DNA of 43,132 bases from Acidobacteriota bacterium. GTDB taxonomy: Bacteria > Acidobacteriota > Terriglobia > Terriglobales > Acidobacteriaceae. The stretch covers positions 1 through 43,132 of the forward strand of contig JAJZAL010000015.1 in assembly GCA_021799405.1 (NCBI GenBank), given 5' to 3'. A program made the translations under genes and the position numbers. Of this stretch, positions 7,209 to 15,230 are shown one piece after another (within the stretch, counting starts at the first letter, position 1; each line of letters starts with the position of its first letter). Below the pieces are notes generated by a model. That model did no database searches. It saw nothing but the letters and a program-made list of their open reading frames with translations, and was not told the DNA's origin.

Positions 7209-9095
7209 ATGCGAATGGGCGGCATGGCGATAGGGTCGATGGGCGCGGAGCGGATACCACGAGGGCGCGGCGGTGCGCACGGGTCCCGTGGAGATCAGGC
7301 GAAGAAGAAGCCCGAGATCAAGAAAGTGCTGCCGGAGATCTGGAAGCTGGTGCTGCCGCGCAAGTGGCTGATGCTGCTTGGGCTGGTGCTGATGGCCATC
7401 AACCGTGTGGCGGGGCTTGTGTTGCCGGTTTCCAGCAAGTACCTGGTGGATCATGTACTGACGCCGCATCGTGCCAACCTGCTGCTGCCGCTCGTGGGCC
7501 TGGTGTTTGGGGCGACGGCTATACAGGCCGTCACCTCGTATTCGCTGACGCAGTTGCTGTCAAAGGCGGCGCAGCGGATGATTGCCGACCTGCGCAAGCG
7601 GGTGCAGCAGCACATTGGCCGGCTCTCGGTACAGTTTTATGACGCGAACCGTACGGGCGTGCTGGTGTCGCGCATCATGACCGATGTGGAGGGGGTTCGG
7701 AACCTGATTGGCACCGGGCTGGTGCAGTTTGTGGGCGGAATCCTGACGGCGGTGCTGGTGTTTGTCTTCCTGCTATACCGCAGCCGTCACATGACGCTGA
7801 TCGTATTTGGGGTGGTGGCGCTTTTTGTGCTGGTACTGCAGAAGGCGTTCTCGACGATACGGCCGATTTTCCGCGAGCGCGGACGCATCAACGCCGAAGT
7901 GACGGGACGGCTGACCGAGTCGCTTGGCGGCGTGCGCGTGGTGAAGGGTTACCACGCCGAAGAACGTGAGGCGAGCGTTTTTGGCAAGGGAGTGGACCGG
8001 CTGCTGGCAAATGTGATCAGTTCCCTGACGGCGACGAGTCTGCTGTCGTTTGCTTCGACCACGGTGCTGGGGGTGGTGGGCGGACTGGTCATGCTGATGG
8101 GCGGGCATGAAGTGTTGACCGGCAGGATGACGACGGGCGGATATTTCCAGTACACGATGCTTCTGGCCTATATGATTGCGCCGGTTTTCCAGATTGTGAA
8201 CGTGGGGACGCAGTTGACCGAAGCCGTTGCCGGGCTGGACCGCACGATGGAGATTCTGAGCGAGAAGGATGAGTTTGCCGATCCCGAGCGAGTGAATCCG
8301 ATGCCGGAGATTCACGGCGAGGTGCGGTTTGAGGATGTGCGCTTTGCCTACGAGCCGGACAAACCGGTGTTGAAGGGGATTTCGTTTGAGGCGCAGCCGG
8401 GGACAGTGACGGCACTGGTGGGATCGTCGGGTTCGGGCAAGTCGACGATCATCAGCCTGGTTTGCGGTTTTCACAAGCCGGATTCGGGACATGTGCTGAT
8501 CGACGGCACGGACCTTTCGACGGTGCGGCTGGACGACTATCGCGCGCAACTGGGGGTCGTGCTGCAGGAGTCGTTTCTGTTTGACGGGTCGATTCGAGAG
8601 AACATTCTGTTCTCGTATCCGGCTGCGAGCGAGGAGCAGTTTGAGGCGGCCTGCCGGATTGCGCGCGTGGATGAGTTCGCGGAGCGCTTCCCGGAAGGTT
8701 ATGACACGATTGTGGGCGAGCGCGGGGTAAAGTTGTCGGGCGGGCAGCGGCAACGGCTTTCCATTGCGCGGGCGATACTCGCCGATCCGAAGATTCTGAT
8801 TCTGGACGAGGCGACGTCGTCGCTGGATTCCGAATCGGAGGCGATGATCCAGACCGGGCTGAGCTACCTGATGCAGGGGCGCACAACGTTTGTGATCGCG
8901 CACCGGCTGTCGACGATCCGGCGGGCGGACCAGATCCTGGTGGTGGAGGGCGGCGAAATTCTGGAGCGCGGCACACACCAGAGCCTGTATGCGCTGGGTG
9001 GCAGGTACTGGGACCTTTACACGCGGCAGCATGGGCTGGAGGAGAATCTGTTTCTGGCTCCTGGCGAGGGCGACACGGTGGAAGAGGCGAAATAG
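7209..9095 (+). CDS. ABC exporter half-transporter (MsbA/BmrA-like, fused TM and ATPase domains)
   Basis: About 628 residues from ATG 7209; a GTG at 7176 would add 11. A Gly/Met/Arg-rich N-terminal tail of about 35 residues precedes a six-helix transmembrane domain (about 45-330), including the EVTGRLTESLGGVRVVKGYHAEE coupling-helix region typical of type IV exporters. The ATPase has Walker A GSSGSGKST, Q-loop VLQESFLFDGSIRENI, signature LSGGQRQR, Walker B ILILDEATSSLD and the switch His in VIAHRLST. It should work as a homodimer exporting lipids, drugs or peptides. Substrate unknown. A second exporter at 29588-31444 sits in the LPS locus and is the better MsbA candidate. Copy 2 of the repeat begins 8 bp after its stop. 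Confidence 0.93.
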   Translation: MRMGGMAIGSMGAERIPRGRGGAHGSRGDQAKKKPEIKKVLPEIWKLVLPRKWLMLLGLVLMAINRVAGLVLPVSSKYLVDHVLTPHRANLLLPLVGLVFGATAIQAVTSYSLTQLLSKAAQRMIADLRKRVQQHIGRLSVQFYDANRTGVLVSRIMTDVEGVRNLIGTGLVQFVGGILTAVLVFVFLLYRSRHMTLIVFGVVALFVLVLQKAFSTIRPIFRERGRINAEVTGRLTESLGGVRVVKGYHAEEREASVFGKGVDRLLANVISSLTATSLLSFASTTVLGVVGGLVMLMGGHEVLTGRMTTGGYFQYTMLLAYMIAPVFQIVNVGTQLTEAVAGLDRTMEILSEKDEFADPERVNPMPEIHGEVRFEDVRFAYEPDKPVLKGISFEAQPGTVTALVGSSGSGKSTIISLVCGFHKPDSGHVLIDGTDLSTVRLDDYRAQLGVVLQESFLFDGSIRENILFSYPAASEEQFEAACRIARVDEFAERFPEGYDTIVGERGVKLSGGQRQRLSIARAILADPKILILDEATSSLDSESEAMIQTGLSYLMQGRTTFVIAHRLSTIRRADQILVVEGGEILERGTHQSLYALGGRYWDLYTRQHGLEENLFLAPGEGDTVEEAK

Positions 9096-9102
9096 AAGCG
9101 GG

Positions 9103-9209
9103 GGAGCATTCCCCCTATTCCTGTGGACTTTCCGAATTCAACCAAGAGCAACTTTTCTCGATGGAAAAGCTGCGCCGGCATTCTCTCTTCAGCCTATGCC
9201 GACAGGTCA
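9103..9209 (+). repeat. Structured interspersed repeat, copy 2
   Basis: This aligns without gaps to 1394-1500. Hairpin 1 lies at 9146-9175 (arms GAGCAAC and GCTGCGC, inner TTTTC/GAAAA, loop TCGATG). Hairpin 2 is TCAGC-CTAT-GCCGA, in which the inner T-A pair of copy 1 has become C-G, though one pair has become A-C. Like copy 1, it fills the gap between two convergent genes, beginning almost at the stop of the plus-strand gene and ending 5 bp before the stop of the minus-strand gene. Confidence 0.8.
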
Positions 9210-9214
9210 AGGCT

Positions 9215-9520
9215 TTACTCGCCGCGTTCGGCGCTCCAGACGGGGCGCGTTTCTGCAATGCGCTCAAAGCTCGTGATGAGATTTTTCGCCAGTGGGATGG
9301 CCTGCTGGACGGCGCGGAGCTGCAGCGAAGCGTCGTGGGCAGTGCGGCTTTCCCAGGTTTCAGTGACCCATAGGATGTTTTCGTCGGAGGGGTCCTCGGC
9401 GACGACGTAGCTGAAGCAGCCGGGCATGCTGACCGCGCTTGCGCTGAGAATGTGGACCAATTCAGCGCGTTTGCCGGGGACAACGGTTAGTTTTGCGATA
9501 AGTCCGTACATGTCTTTCAT
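9215..9520 (-). CDS. Antibiotic-biosynthesis-monooxygenase (ABM) fold protein
   Basis: 101 residues from ATG 9520 (a second ATG lies at 9511). The sequence MYGLIAKLTVVPGKRAELVHIL, then SMPGCFSYVVAEDPSDENILWVTETWES, AHDASLQLRAVQQAIPLAKNLI is the dimeric alpha/beta-barrel pattern of the ABM family, with the W-E-x-W/E strand and a loop that covers the pocket. Members range from quinol monooxygenases (YgiN) to heme-degrading enzymes and proteins of unknown role. The heme-binding Asn/His of IsdG is not recognised. An in-frame extension to 9679 has no family-like content and is rejected. It stands alone, 235 bp downstream of the tannase stop on the same strand. No clear Shine-Dalgarno is seen. Confidence 0.82.
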   Translation of the reverse strand: MKDMYGLIAKLTVVPGKRAELVHILSASAVSMPGCFSYVVAEDPSDENILWVTETWESRTAHDASLQLRAVQQAIPLAKNLITSFERIAETRPVWSAERGE

Positions 9521-9755
9521 CCGAGAGTGATTTCTTACTGCCTTTCTCAAGACTCTGAGATTCGACTTCAAACCAAGATAGCCACTTGTTGCGCGGATAT
9601 CCGGGATTGCCGGCGAATATGGCAGAACCATGCAGCATACACGGATGGAAAAGAGGATGCTACGGCCCGTTGGGGGCACGAAACCGAGGAAAAGCAGGGG
9701 CCGCGAGCAAATGACATGGATGCGGCCCCGTGATGTTGCGGTTTGATATGGACGG

Positions 9756-11369
9756 CTACGGCTCGACGCAGGCGAAGCTGGAGGCTTTGTTGGTGTCGCC
9801 GGAGCCGTTGTACTTGATGATCTGTGGATAAGGACAGAGCGGGCGGGTCATGACGACCTTCTGCTTGCCATCGGCGGCTTTGCCGAATTTGGCGGTGATG
9901 AGTTCGCGGGGGGCCTGGTCCTTCTGCACCCAATCCACGAGCGCATTGAAGATGTTGTGCTTTGCTCCGGGCAGGGTGGGAATGCCCATCTGCCCGAAGT
10001 CGGTGGCGCCGGGGCCGCCGGCGCAGTGTTCCATGCCGGGGACCATGTAGAGGCGGACGAAGGATGCAGTTTTGGCCGTGCCCATGGTGTGCTCGACGGT
10101 GCGGAAGTAGTGGATGGTGTTCCAGGGCGAGATGGCGGGATCGTTCCAGCCATGGTAGAGAATGAGCTTGCCGCCGAGTGCGGCGAATTTGCTGAGGTTG
10201 GGATTGGTGGCATTCAGTTCCCTGCCCGTGGTTTGCCGGGCTTCGCGGAGCATCGCGTCGACGTCGGCGGTGAGGGGGTTCCATTTGGGATTCTGCGTGA
10301 CCATGTAGCGGAAGTAGTTATTGAGGTATTGCGCGCCGTACGAGGCGCCGGGATCGGGACCGATGTCCCATGCGCCCCAGCCGATTTCGTCTCCCGGCAG
10401 GAAGCCGGGGGTGATGAGTTTGCCGTTCTTATCGACGCCGCCTTTGTACATGAGCTTGAGGGTGGCAAGCTGCGGCGCGGTGAGGCAGTCGAGCGAATCC
10501 TCTCCTTTGCAGAGAAGAACGTCGGGATTGAAGTGGCAGGATTGCGGGTCGGAGAGGATTCCGTCCTTGACACCGTCCTGAGCATCACAGGCGGCGAGCG
10601 AGGCGCGCTCGATGGCAGGCAGCTTGAGTTCAGGGATGTAGGCTTCCGGGTTGTCCATCATGGCATGAACTTCGCCGAGGCCGCCGGCTAGCATGTGAGT
10701 CCAGTAGGCGGCGGGCGCTCCGGCGAGAATGCCGTTGTAGTCGGAGGGGAAACGCTGAGCTTCCATGAGGGCTTCGCGGCCGCCGTCGGAGCAGGAGTCA
10801 AAATAGGCATACTTTGCGGGCTTGCCGTAGTAGGCGCGGATAATCTGCTTGGCGCGGACGGTGGTGAGGTGCAGCGCACGCCATCCGAAGTCGATGACTT
10901 TTTGCGGGTGGTGCCAGGCCCAGCTTGCATCGGTGGGCAGGCCTGAGTGGCCTGAGTCAGAAGCGGCGGTGACGTAGCCGCGCTTGAGGTTGGCGGCGAG
11001 CTCTTCGTAGCCGCCGTGGCCACCCATGCCGATGAAGCCTGCGAAGCCGCCATTGCCCGCGCCGAGGAAATTGCCGTTCCAGTTATTGGCAACCGGGAGC
11101 CAGACCTCGAAGTGAATGTTTGAGTCAGAGGACGGGCGCAGGATGCCCTGCACGCGGCAGAAGACGGGCAGGCCCTTGAGAGGCGTGGTGTCTGAGGGCA
11201 TGAGAACGCTGCCGGAGGTTTCCAGCGTGGCGTGGGTAATGGTGGTCTCCGGCAGATTGAGATGCTGGAGCGAGGTGCAGGATGCGGCATGGAGCGCCGC
11301 AGAGCCCTGCGCGGCGACAAGCAGGCCAAGCATCACGGAAAGCAAGGTGGAACGGCGAAGGATGCGCAA
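9756..11369 (-). CDS. Secreted tannase/feruloyl esterase family hydrolase
   Basis: 537 residues with TTG start (GGGGAG 9 nt upstream), then a signal peptide of about 28 residues (basic RILRRS, hydrophobic core, A-L-H-A-A end). The family's CS-D-HC motif is complete: Cys193-Ser194 in FDSCSDGGREAL, Asp410 in YHGWNDPAISP, and His448-Cys449 in PGMEHCAGG. A Cys-rich Asp/Asn segment (261-295) matches the calcium-binding lid. Such enzymes hydrolyse esters of gallic, ferulic or related aromatic acids in the periplasm or outside the cell, fitting a plant-litter degrader. Preference for tannin versus feruloyl sugars is not readable. It is monocistronic; the DUF1810 gene is divergent, 219 bp away. Confidence 0.93.
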   Translation of the reverse strand: MRILRRSTLLSVMLGLLVAAQGSAALHAASCTSLQHLNLPETTITHATLETSGSVLMPSDTTPLKGLPVFCRVQGILRPSSDSNIHFEVWLPVANNWNGNFLGAGNGGFAGFIGMGGHGGYEELAANLKRGYVTAASDSGHSGLPTDASWAWHHPQKVIDFGWRALHLTTVRAKQIIRAYYGKPAKYAYFDSCSDGGREALMEAQRFPSDYNGILAGAPAAYWTHMLAGGLGEVHAMMDNPEAYIPELKLPAIERASLAACDAQDGVKDGILSDPQSCHFNPDVLLCKGEDSLDCLTAPQLATLKLMYKGGVDKNGKLITPGFLPGDEIGWGAWDIGPDPGASYGAQYLNNYFRYMVTQNPKWNPLTADVDAMLREARQTTGRELNATNPNLSKFAALGGKLILYHGWNDPAISPWNTIHYFRTVEHTMGTAKTASFVRLYMVPGMEHCAGGPGATDFGQMGIPTLPGAKHNIFNALVDWVQKDQAPRELITAKFGKAADGKQKVVMTRPLCPYPQIIKYNGSGDTNKASSFACVEP

Positions 11370-11587
11370 GATGTGTGTCTCCCCTCAATAAAAAGCAGTG
11401 CCTGTTTCGCCCTGAATGGCGGCGGCGCGGCTCTATTCAGCGCAGGAAAAAGCGTGATTGCCGGCGCGGGGGAATTCTAAATGAGCCATGCGTGCGGCGC
11501 TTTGATCTCATCCAAAGAAGGGGTGCTGTGAGTAGAAGTATGGTTAGGGTGTGAGAATCAAATAACGTTGCGCCGCGGAGGTTTTGC

Positions 11588-12019
11588 ATGGACGAAAAGC
11601 ATGACCCATTTGATCTGCAGCGGTTTGTGGAAGCGCAGGAACCGGTGTACGCGCAGGTCTGCGCGGAGCTCAGCGAGGGACGGAAGCGCAGCCACTGGAT
11701 GTGGTTTGTTTTTCCGCAGATCCGCGGGCTGGGGCACAGCCCGACGGCGCAGCATTTTGCGATCCGGTCACGTGCGGAGGCGGAGGCGTATTTGCGTCAT
11801 CCGGTACTGGGGACGCGACTGCGGGAGTGCACGGCGCTGGTGAATGCGGTGCAGGGCCGTGAGGTGAGCGAGATTTTTGGATATCCCGATGACTTGAAGT
11901 TTCGGTCTTCCATGACCCTGTTCGTCGAGGTTGCGCCTGAGGATGCAGTCTTCCGGCAGGCCCTCGACAAGTATTTCGAGGGCGAGCCAGATGAGCGGAC
12001 GGTTGAGCTGATGGAGTAA
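11588..12019 (+). CDS. DUF1810 family protein
   Basis: 143 residues, GGAGG before the ATG. The hallmark of DUF1810 is clear: FDLQRFVEAQEPVYAQVCAEL, then GRKRSHWMWFVFPQIRGLGHS, TAQHFAIRSRAEAEAYLRHPVLGTRL, REC and the late block IFGYPDDLKFRSSMTLF. The family is widespread and of unestablished function; it is annotated as calpastatin-like in some databases without biochemical support. The length is normal. It is convergent with the first barrel gene, 7 bp from its stop. Adjacent genes give no hint of a role. Confidence 0.92.
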   Translation: MDEKHDPFDLQRFVEAQEPVYAQVCAELSEGRKRSHWMWFVFPQIRGLGHSPTAQHFAIRSRAEAEAYLRHPVLGTRLRECTALVNAVQGREVSEIFGYPDDLKFRSSMTLFVEVAPEDAVFRQALDKYFEGEPDERTVELME

Positions 12020-12026
12020 GGGCGGG

Positions 12027-12656
12027 CTAGAAGTTGAAGTAGGCGCCGATCATGGGTTCGGCGTCGTGGGTGAATTTGTCGGTGGAACTGAAAGCAGTGG
12101 CCAACTGGGGCGCTTTGTAGACATAGCCGCGGTACTGGAAGCGCAGGCCGAGGTGGGGCAGGACGGTCCAGTCGAGGCCCGCGCCGTAGTCGAAGACGCC
12201 CTTGGTCTGGCTCTGGGTGCTGACGTTGGGATTGTTGGTAGGACTGAAGTGCTGGAAGCCTCCACCGCCGAGCGCGAAGACGCGGAAGTCAAGGATGGGC
12301 AGGGAGACGACGTAATTGAGGGTGAGGGTGTGCGCGTTGGCGTGGACGGGCTGTTCCGGGGCAGAGCAGGCGGGAAGAGGACATAAGGGCGTGGGTCCTG
12401 TGTACTCGTAATTCTGGTTGGCCCGGTTGAAGGTATAGGAGACGTCGTAGCCAACCAGGGGGTTGGAGATATGGCGCAGCTCGACCATGAATCCGGCCTG
12501 ATCAGAGGCGGTTTGCCTTTGAACCGTGGTAGTCGTGGTCGACGGGAACGATCCCAGGGCGCTGAGAGCGATAGAGGTTTGTGCACGGGCGGAGAGCGCG
12601 CTCCAAAGCGCCAGAGCCATCGACATCGTGAGGATCGTTTTGAAGTTGAGCTTCAT
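12027..12656 (-). CDS. Outer-membrane beta-barrel protein, tandem paralogue 1
   Basis: 209 residues from ATG 12656, chosen for the AAAGGAGATC site 10 nt upstream and a clean signal peptide (KLNFKTILTMSMALALWSAL, then ARAQ). The mature part begins TSIALSALGSF and has alternating strands: MVELRHISNPLVGYDVSYTF, LTLNYVVSLP, FRVFALGGGGFQHF, FDYGAGLDWTVLPHLGLRFQYRG, ending MIGAYFNF with a terminal Phe as in BAM substrates. It resembles OmpW/OprF-type eight-stranded barrels of soil Acidobacteriota. Function unknown. Its C-terminal coding half is close in DNA sequence to the next gene, showing recent duplication. Confidence 0.85.
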   Translation of the reverse strand: MKLNFKTILTMSMALALWSALSARAQTSIALSALGSFPSTTTTTVQRQTASDQAGFMVELRHISNPLVGYDVSYTFNRANQNYEYTGPTPLCPLPACSAPEQPVHANAHTLTLNYVVSLPILDFRVFALGGGGFQHFSPTNNPNVSTQSQTKGVFDYGAGLDWTVLPHLGLRFQYRGYVYKAPQLATAFSSTDKFTHDAEPMIGAYFNF

Positions 12657-12904
12657 CGTGAGGGATCTCCTTTGGGGAAGAGCAATGCGACAAGGTCGGG
12701 AAAAGGAAGTATGCACGTGAGCGAGAGGTGACCGGCCTGGATCGCGCGGATCGCGGCGTAGCGCACCTATTGATTCGTTTGTAAATACATGCGATGCGTA
12801 GGCAGCGGAAGGGATGCCTGCAAAAGCCGGTGCTCGGAGGGTGCAAAGTAGATGCGCCCCGGCGCGAGGCGGAATCAACAGAATCGGCCCGACGCCACAA
12901 GAGT

Positions 12905-13528
12905 TCAGAATTTGAAGTAGGCGCCGACCACGGGTTCGGCCTCGTGCGTGAATTGGTCAGTGGAACTGAAGGCGGTGGCCAGTGCGGGAGCTTTGTAGAC
13001 GTTGCCGCGGTACTGGAAGCGAAGACCGAGGTGAGGCAGAAGGTTCCAGTCAAAACCGGCGCCGTAGTCGAATACTCCTTCAGTCTGGCTGCGCGTGCCG
13101 CCAGCCTGCGAGTTGGTAGGATCAAATTTTTCAAAGCCGCCACCGGCAAGAGCGAAGACGACCAAGTGCCTGACGGGAAGCGAGACCACCCAGTTGAAGG
13201 CGAGTTCCTGGGCGTACGCGTTGACCGGCTGACCAGACGGCGGACAGGAAGATCCTACGCAAGTGGGTCCCTGATACTCGTAGAGCTGGTCAGCTCCGCG
13301 AAAGGAATAGGAGATGTCGTAGCCGACCAGGGGGTTGGAGATGTGGCGCAGCTCAGCCATGAGCCCGGCGCGTCTGGATCGTACCTGCCGCGTCACCGCG
13401 TTGCTCGTGGAGGACTGGTACGATCCGAGGGCGCTGAGCGCGATAGTTGTTTGCGCATGGGCGGGGAGCACACTCCATGGCAGCAGGACGAGCGTAACGG
13501 TGAAGAGCCTGTTGAGTATTGCGCGCAT
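12905..13528 (-). CDS. Outer-membrane beta-barrel protein, tandem paralogue 2
   Basis: 207 residues from ATG 13528, preceded by the same AAAGGAGATC site as paralogue 1. The signal peptide ends LPAHAQ; the mature protein starts TTIALSALGSY. It shares with paralogue 1 the blocks ELRHISNPLVGYD, GVFDYGAGxDW, LPHLGLRFQYRG, VYKAP, LATAFSSTD and FTH-EAEP, and ends VGAYFKF. A loop with CVGSSCPPSGQPVNAYA replaces the CPLPACSAPEQPVHANA loop; the paired cysteines in both suggest a disulfide in a surface loop. 248 bp separate it from paralogue 1. It is probably transcribed in the same direction as the other two. No function can be read from sequence. Confidence 0.85.
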   Translation of the reverse strand: MRAILNRLFTVTLVLLPWSVLPAHAQTTIALSALGSYQSSTSNAVTRQVRSRRAGLMAELRHISNPLVGYDISYSFRGADQLYEYQGPTCVGSSCPPSGQPVNAYAQELAFNWVVSLPVRHLVVFALAGGGFEKFDPTNSQAGGTRSQTEGVFDYGAGFDWNLLPHLGLRFQYRGNVYKAPALATAFSSTDQFTHEAEPVVGAYFKF

Positions 13529-13647
13529 GGTGTGAGATCTCCTTTGGTGCATCTGTTGTGACCCCATGCGTTGGGAGCACGGAGCCGGGAATGGATGCGG
13601 GAGGGTTCCGGCAAGCATGAGCTGTGCCAGAGCGTCGCCCTATGAAA

Positions 13648-14283
13648 TCAAAAACGGATGAAGAAGCCGATCACGGGCTCAGCGCTGTGAGTGAATTTGT
13701 CCGTGGCTGGAAATGCAACTGCCAGGCTGGGAGCCTTGTAGAGGTTTCCGCGGTACTGGAATCGCAGGCCGAATTGGGGGAGAAGTGTCCAATCAAGGCC
13801 GGCACCATAAACGAAGACGGCCTGGTTGTCGCTTTGAGTACCCATTTGGCCGCCCATGGGCTCGAACATTTGAACCCCGCCTCCAGCCAAGGCGAAGGGC
13901 CGCAGGCTTGCGAACGGGACGGACACCACCCAGTCGGCCGAGACCTCGTGATCGTAGGCCCGGACATTCTGCCGGGTTGGGTAGGGGCAGCCGAAAGGCG
14001 TGCATGGAAGCGTTGGGTGCGGACCTACGTTGATGTATGCCTGATTGGCACGATTGGCGGAGTACGCGAGTTCATAACCGTATAACGGGTTCCAAATGTG
14101 CCGGAATTCGACAAGAACTCCGGCCTGATCGAAGGGATCCTGCTGCGTATAGAAACCTGTGGTGGAAGAAGAGAACGAGCCCAGGGCACTGACAGCGATA
14201 TCGTTCTGTGCATTCACTGGCGAGATTCCAAAGACGAGCAGAACAAGAAGCAGGAAGAAGGGCAGGATGCGTTGTTGCGTCAT
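13648..14283 (-). CDS. Outer-membrane beta-barrel protein, tandem paralogue 3
   Basis: 211 residues from ATG 14283 with a strong AGGAGGT site. The signal peptide ends SPVNAQ; mature start NDIAVSALGSF. The barrel blocks EFRHIWNPLYGYELAYS, VSADWVVSVPFASLRPFALAGGG, VFVYGAGLDWTLLPQFGLRFQYRGNLYKAP and FTHSAEPVIGFFIRF correspond one by one to the other two proteins, but identity is lower, so this is the oldest branch or the most diverged copy. It also has a two-Cys loop (LPCTPFGCPYP). 119 bp lie between its stop and the start of paralogue 2. Confidence 0.85.
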   Translation of the reverse strand: MTQQRILPFFLLLVLLVFGISPVNAQNDIAVSALGSFSSSTTGFYTQQDPFDQAGVLVEFRHIWNPLYGYELAYSANRANQAYINVGPHPTLPCTPFGCPYPTRQNVRAYDHEVSADWVVSVPFASLRPFALAGGGVQMFEPMGGQMGTQSDNQAVFVYGAGLDWTLLPQFGLRFQYRGNLYKAPSLAVAFPATDKFTHSAEPVIGFFIRF

Positions 14284-14474
14284 TGCAGGTACCTCCTGAG
14301 AAGAGGACTTCACTGCAGTGCCCAGAGAGCGGCCGGAGCCGGGCGGCCAGCAGACAGGGCCCACCACTATGCGATGCGACGGATGGGTGTGAGGAGATGC
14401 CTGCGGCAGGCGGTAATTTCTGACGTGTATCGAGGGCTGATTCAGCTGCGAGAACGCCGTAATCGGGCTGCTAC

Positions 14475-14777
14475 TCAGGCAGCGAGCAATGCGGTGACAA
14501 TTTCGCGCCACTCGTCGTCCAGCGGCAAGTTGCAGACGGGGTGGTCAGCGTTGCGGTACCAGTAACCGGCGTTCGCCTGGTCCCCTTCCCGGCGATGCAG
14601 GTAGGCGTGGACCCAGGCGGCGTCGCGGGTGTGGATCTGCTGGGCGATTTCATGGGCACGGGTCCAATCGCCTTTTGCCTCCCACCAGAGGGCTTCGAGG
14701 AGTGGGGGAAGGCCGGCCGGAGGGTTGGGCTGGGCTACGGAAGCGGCTAATTTTTGTGCGGTCCATGTGTCGCTCAT
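14475..14777 (-). CDS. Conserved 100-residue protein, unknown (helical-repeat-like)
   Basis: 100 residues from ATG 14777, AAGGA six nt upstream. The sequence reads PLLEALWWEAKGDWTRAHEIAQ, then AAWVHAYLHRREGDQANAGYWYRNA and DDEWREIVTALL. The WWEAKGDW-AHEIAQ and WVHAYLHRxEGDxxNAxYWY blocks recur in short conserved proteins of Acidobacteriota and Proteobacteria and resemble one and a half Sel1/TPR-like repeats. No catalytic function is known to me. It is divergent from feoAB and 191 bp before the third barrel gene on the same strand. Confidence 0.78.
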   Translation of the reverse strand: MSDTWTAQKLAASVAQPNPPAGLPPLLEALWWEAKGDWTRAHEIAQQIHTRDAAWVHAYLHRREGDQANAGYWYRNADHPVCNLPLDDEWREIVTALLAA

Positions 14778-14781
14778 CACA

Positions 14782-14809
14782 TTTCCTTTCTTGTAACACT
14801 GGTTATACT
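14782..14809 (+). promoter_or_regulatory. Possible promoter of feoAB
   Basis: TTTCCT (weak -35) and TATACT (5/6, 14804-14809) are 16 nt apart. A start near 14816 would give an unusually long leader of about 125 nt before feoA. No convincing Fur box was found around it. Confidence 0.3.
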
Positions 14810-14939
14810 TCGCCGTTGGGAAATGGTAGTTTTTTCGATCCCAGCGGGCCGTGCAGGTTTTTGATTATCAGCCGTTCTTGAGTGGAAGAGTCAGCCGGTT
14901 TTTGCCACGGAATACGGGCCACCAGGAGAAAAACTCTAT

Positions 14940-15230
14940 ATGCGAGCGATTTGGTCCTATTTGAGTTATCATGAGCCTTGGGCGATGGGAACGGTGCGGG
15001 CATTGAGCGAATTACCAGTGGGAACGGCCGGCGTGGTGGAATCACTGGATTTGCCGGATGCCGTGCAGCACCACCTGATGCATATGGGCTTTGTACCAGA
15101 AGCACGGGTGGTGGTGGTGCGGAGGGCCCCTGCCGGGGACCCAACGGTGTATTCCATAGACGGATTTGAGATTGCCCTGAGGCGGGAGACCGCAAGTTCG
15201 ATCGTGGTGCGAGCCACCGAGGATCTATGA
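14940..15230 (+). CDS. feoA: FeoA-family protein, ferrous iron transport
   Basis: 96 residues from ATG 14940 (AGGAG 11 nt upstream); ATG 14985 would give the more usual 81-residue protein starting MGTVRALSELPVG. The SH3-like FeoA domain is clear: ALSELPVGTAGVVESLD, HHLMHMGFVPEARVVVVRRAP, DPTVYSIDGFEIALRRETASSIVV. FeoA is a small cytosolic partner that binds and supports FeoB in GTP-driven Fe(II) uptake. The stop overlaps the feoB start by 4 nt (ATGA), so the two are translationally coupled. The extra 15 residues at the N terminus may not be translated. Confidence 0.9.
   Translation: MRAIWSYLSYHEPWAMGTVRALSELPVGTAGVVESLDLPDAVQHHLMHMGFVPEARVVVVRRAPAGDPTVYSIDGFEIALRRETASSIVVRATEDL

Noticed and set aside
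7773..9032. 419-codon open frame opposite the ABC exporter
   Set aside because: No recognisable domain and shadow-type composition; the exporter frame carries every ATPase motif.
9215..9679. Longer version of the ABM-fold protein starting at 9679
   Set aside because: The extra 53 residues have no family counterpart; the domain begins at the ATG at 9520.
14862..14870. TGATTATCA near feoA considered as part of a Fur box
   Set aside because: Only a 9-bp partial match; the 19-bp Fur consensus or a 7-1-7 arrangement is not present.
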